Source of the DNA: Fulvitalea axinellae
GTDB lineage: Bacteria; Bacteroidota; Bacteroidia; Cytophagales; Cyclobacteriaceae
DNA: 64,000 nt
Assembly: GCF_036492835.1 (NCBI RefSeq)
Contig: NZ_AP025314.1
Span: 1,550,001-1,614,000, forward strand
Direction of reading: 5' to 3'
Under the pieces are notes generated by a model, which worked only from the letters and a program-made list of their open reading frames with translations, did no database searches and had not been told where the DNA came from. Each line of letters begins with the position of its first letter. The stretch's first letter is position 1. This document shows, in pieces, positions 62,734 through 64,000 of the stretch. The translations under genes were made by a program, and so were the position numbers.

Positions 62734-62749
62734 ACTGACGGCGGTCAGT
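62734..62749. promoter_or_regulatory. TetR-type operator upstream of the SDR gene
   Basis: Perfect inverted repeat ACTGAC-GGCG-GTCAGT, the common operator form for TetR/AcrR-family repressors (TGACNNNNGTCA core). It lies 68 nt upstream of the SDR start and about 185 nt upstream of the divergent DUF1569 gene. No TetR gene is in the window. Confidence 0.55.
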
Positions 62750-62933
62750 GTTCCGTTAAGCGAATGCGGATTTTTCGTTTGTGTTTATTGAATCCGGCCT
62801 TTGTTGTGGCCGTAAGTAATATAAAGGGAACTGCCGAAAGGAATATTTGATGGTTCCGGAGATGTATTTGTGTTTTTTTATTAAAATGCGGTGAGACGGA
62901 AGGCGGTGGCGAAAATCTTAAACGAGAAGGATT

Positions 62934-63389
62934 ATGCCGAACAGTGTGTTTACCGAACAGGGCGTCAATGAATTGACAGAGCGTATAGGCGTTTTGACGG
63001 CCGACTCCGAAAAGAAGTGGGGCAAGATGGACCCCGCCCAGATGCTGGCGCACTGCAATGTGCCTTACGAAATGGTGTATGAGGACACCCACCCGAGGCC
63101 TAACCCTTTGGTGAGGTTTTTCCTGAAGCGCTTTGTGAAACCCGCTGTGGTCAGTGATAAGCCTTACCCCCGCAATAGCCGTACGGCGCCTCAGTTTTTG
63201 GTTAAAGACAAAAAAGATTTCGAAAAGGAAAAGGCCAAGCTACTGGGGCATATCCGGCGCACGGCGGCTTTGGGCGAGGTGTTCTTTGACGGTCGGGAGT
63301 CGCATTCGTTCGGACGTTTGAGCCTTAAGGAATGGGATACGATGTTTTACAAACACTTGGACCATCACCTGAAGCAGTTCGGGGCCTGA
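62934..63389 (+). CDS. DUF1569 (DinB-like) protein
   Basis: 151 residues. Family signals are KMDPAQMLAHCNVPYEMVYED in the first half and MFYKHLDHHLKQFG at the end, with His residues at the positions that bind metal in DinB-like four-helix bundles. Function unknown; thiol- or metal-dependent transferases have this fold. It is divergent from the SDR gene and may share the TetR-type operator. Confidence 0.85.
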   Translation: MPNSVFTEQGVNELTERIGVLTADSEKKWGKMDPAQMLAHCNVPYEMVYEDTHPRPNPLVRFFLKRFVKPAVVSDKPYPRNSRTAPQFLVKDKKDFEKEKAKLLGHIRRTAALGEVFFDGRESHSFGRLSLKEWDTMFYKHLDHHLKQFGA

Positions 63390-63413
63390 GCGCTTTGTGT
63401 TGTATGGAAAAAG

Positions 63414-63445
63414 AAAACCCCTTGTCGGATACGGCAAGGGGTTTT
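63414..63445. terminator. Bidirectional rho-independent terminator
   Basis: Stem AAAACCCCTTGTCG/CGGCAAGGGGTTTT (one G-T pair) with loop GATA, between the DUF1569 and SatP-like genes. Confidence 0.9.
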
Positions 63446-63471
63446 GTGGTGTAAAAAGAAGGCTTTTGCCC

Positions 63472-64000
63472 TTACATCGGGAAGACTTGCTTTCCGTGTT
63501 TCTCATTAACAATCAGTCCGATGGCCTCGTAAAGAGCCAAACCTCCGCAGAGTATCCCTTCGAATCCGGCGATGGTGTGGAGCGTTTCGCTATGAAGGAA
63601 ATCGCTGGCGGCCAACAGGGCGAAAAGAATTACCAATGTACCGAATACCAATTGTCCGATACGCGGCCCTTTGAGCGTGCCGAAGAACATACCCAACGAG
63701 AAAAGTCCCCAGATGGCCAAATACCATCCCATGGCGAATTTGTCGGTGACCATGAAGCCGTTTTGGCCCAGAACCACGATGCCTACCAAAGTCAGCCAGA
63801 AGCTGCCGTAAGCGATAAACGCGACCATACCGAAGGTGTTGTTTTTTTTGAACTCGAGGATCCCCGCGATTATCTGGGCGAAGCCTCCGAAGAAGGTTCC
63901 CATCATCAGGATCATGGTGTTCAATTCGAAAAATCCAGCGTTGTGGATGTTAAGAAGGATGGTTGTCATCCCGAAACCGGCGAGACCGAGAGGGGCCGGG
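63472..64000 (-). CDS. GPR1/FUN34/YaaH-family acetate transporter (5' end beyond right edge)
   Basis: The frame stays open to the right edge. It carries the family signature read through the edge, PAPLGLAGFGMTTILLNIHN, so the Met at 63969 is internal and the true start is just outside. At least 175 residues are visible of about 180-200. About six membrane helices; AMGWYLAIWGLFSLGMFF and the C-terminal YEAIGLIVNEKHGKQVFPM fit the SatP (YaaH) group, which moves acetate and succinate. Uptake of acetate would feed central metabolism. Confidence 0.92.
   Translation of the reverse strand, partial: PAPLGLAGFGMTTILLNIHNAGFFELNTMILMMGTFFGGFAQIIAGILEFKKNNTFGMVAFIAYGSFWLTLVGIVVLGQNGFMVTDKFAMGWYLAIWGLFSLGMFFGTLKGPRIGQLVFGTLVILFALLAASDFLHSETLHTIAGFEGILCGGLALYEAIGLIVNEKHGKQVFPM

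Overview
The window is a stretch of chromosome from a Bacteroidota bacterium, most likely a gliding, probably marine member of the Cytophagales. The evidence is the gene content: gldF-gldG gliding genes, type IX secretion (T9SS) C-terminal sorting domains of both kinds (type A, and the type B gliding-associated domain), a SusC/SusD pair with its ECF sigma factor and FecR anti-sigma factor, an S46 dipeptidyl-peptidase, a Bacillus-type SdhCAB, an HU-HIG nucleoid protein, and TAnnTTTG-type promoter elements. The genus is not determined; a Flammeovirgaceae-like organism is a guess. I saw no rRNA or tRNA genes, no transposase and no CRISPR array.

Layout. 1-3331: an ABC export cassette (DUF4836-like lipoprotein, ATPase, FtsX-type permease running off the left edge). 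3767-6214: an 815-residue protein that looks like a catalytically degenerate effector, with an M91-like metallopeptidase region and a PI3/4-kinase-like region. 6260-14685: a nutrient-uptake locus made of sigma factor, FecR, SusC with an STN domain, SusD-like lipoprotein and a third lipoprotein. 14817-18151: gldF-gldG-DUF4340. 18412-25237: housekeeping genes (Ppx/GppA phosphatase, YfcE-type phosphodiesterase, thioredoxin-like protein, MATE exporter, amino-acid permease, SLC13/RCK permease). 25523-28451: an HsdR_N-type nuclease-fold protein, a cohesin/dockerin/T9SS protein and a small conserved protein. 28604-34497: S46 peptidase with an unusual Cys/Lys tail, TIGR01212 radical SAM protein, a tandem NUMOD4-HNH protein and a lipoprotein. 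34772-38655: ddl, a PASTA protein and a T9SS type A protein. 38784-41349: a C1B-like peptidase and an ATP-cone/Mrr-like nuclease. 41440-44889: sdhCAB. 45558-53517: RNA and DNA metabolism (rnr, a DEDD exonuclease homologue with lost catalytic residues, trmN6, rnhA, marC, a SerC-like aminotransferase, a DEAD-box helicase). 53881-59748: a type B T9SS multidomain protein, two tandem beta-barrel paralogues and a polytopic membrane protein. 60074-64000: HU-HIG protein, a 22-bp-period repeat array, two small proteins, an SDR reductase with a TetR-type operator, a DUF1569 protein, and a SatP-family acetate transporter running off the right edge.

The most unusual features are (i) the intergenic array at about 60571-60831, in which a TTAAG core recurs every 21-22 bp about twelve times just downstream of the HU-like gene, with a second, smaller 22-bp-period palindrome array (CCATGG core) at about 40303-40368; and (ii) the degenerate effector-like protein at 3767-6214. 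Identifications rest on reading motifs by eye; no database search was possible.
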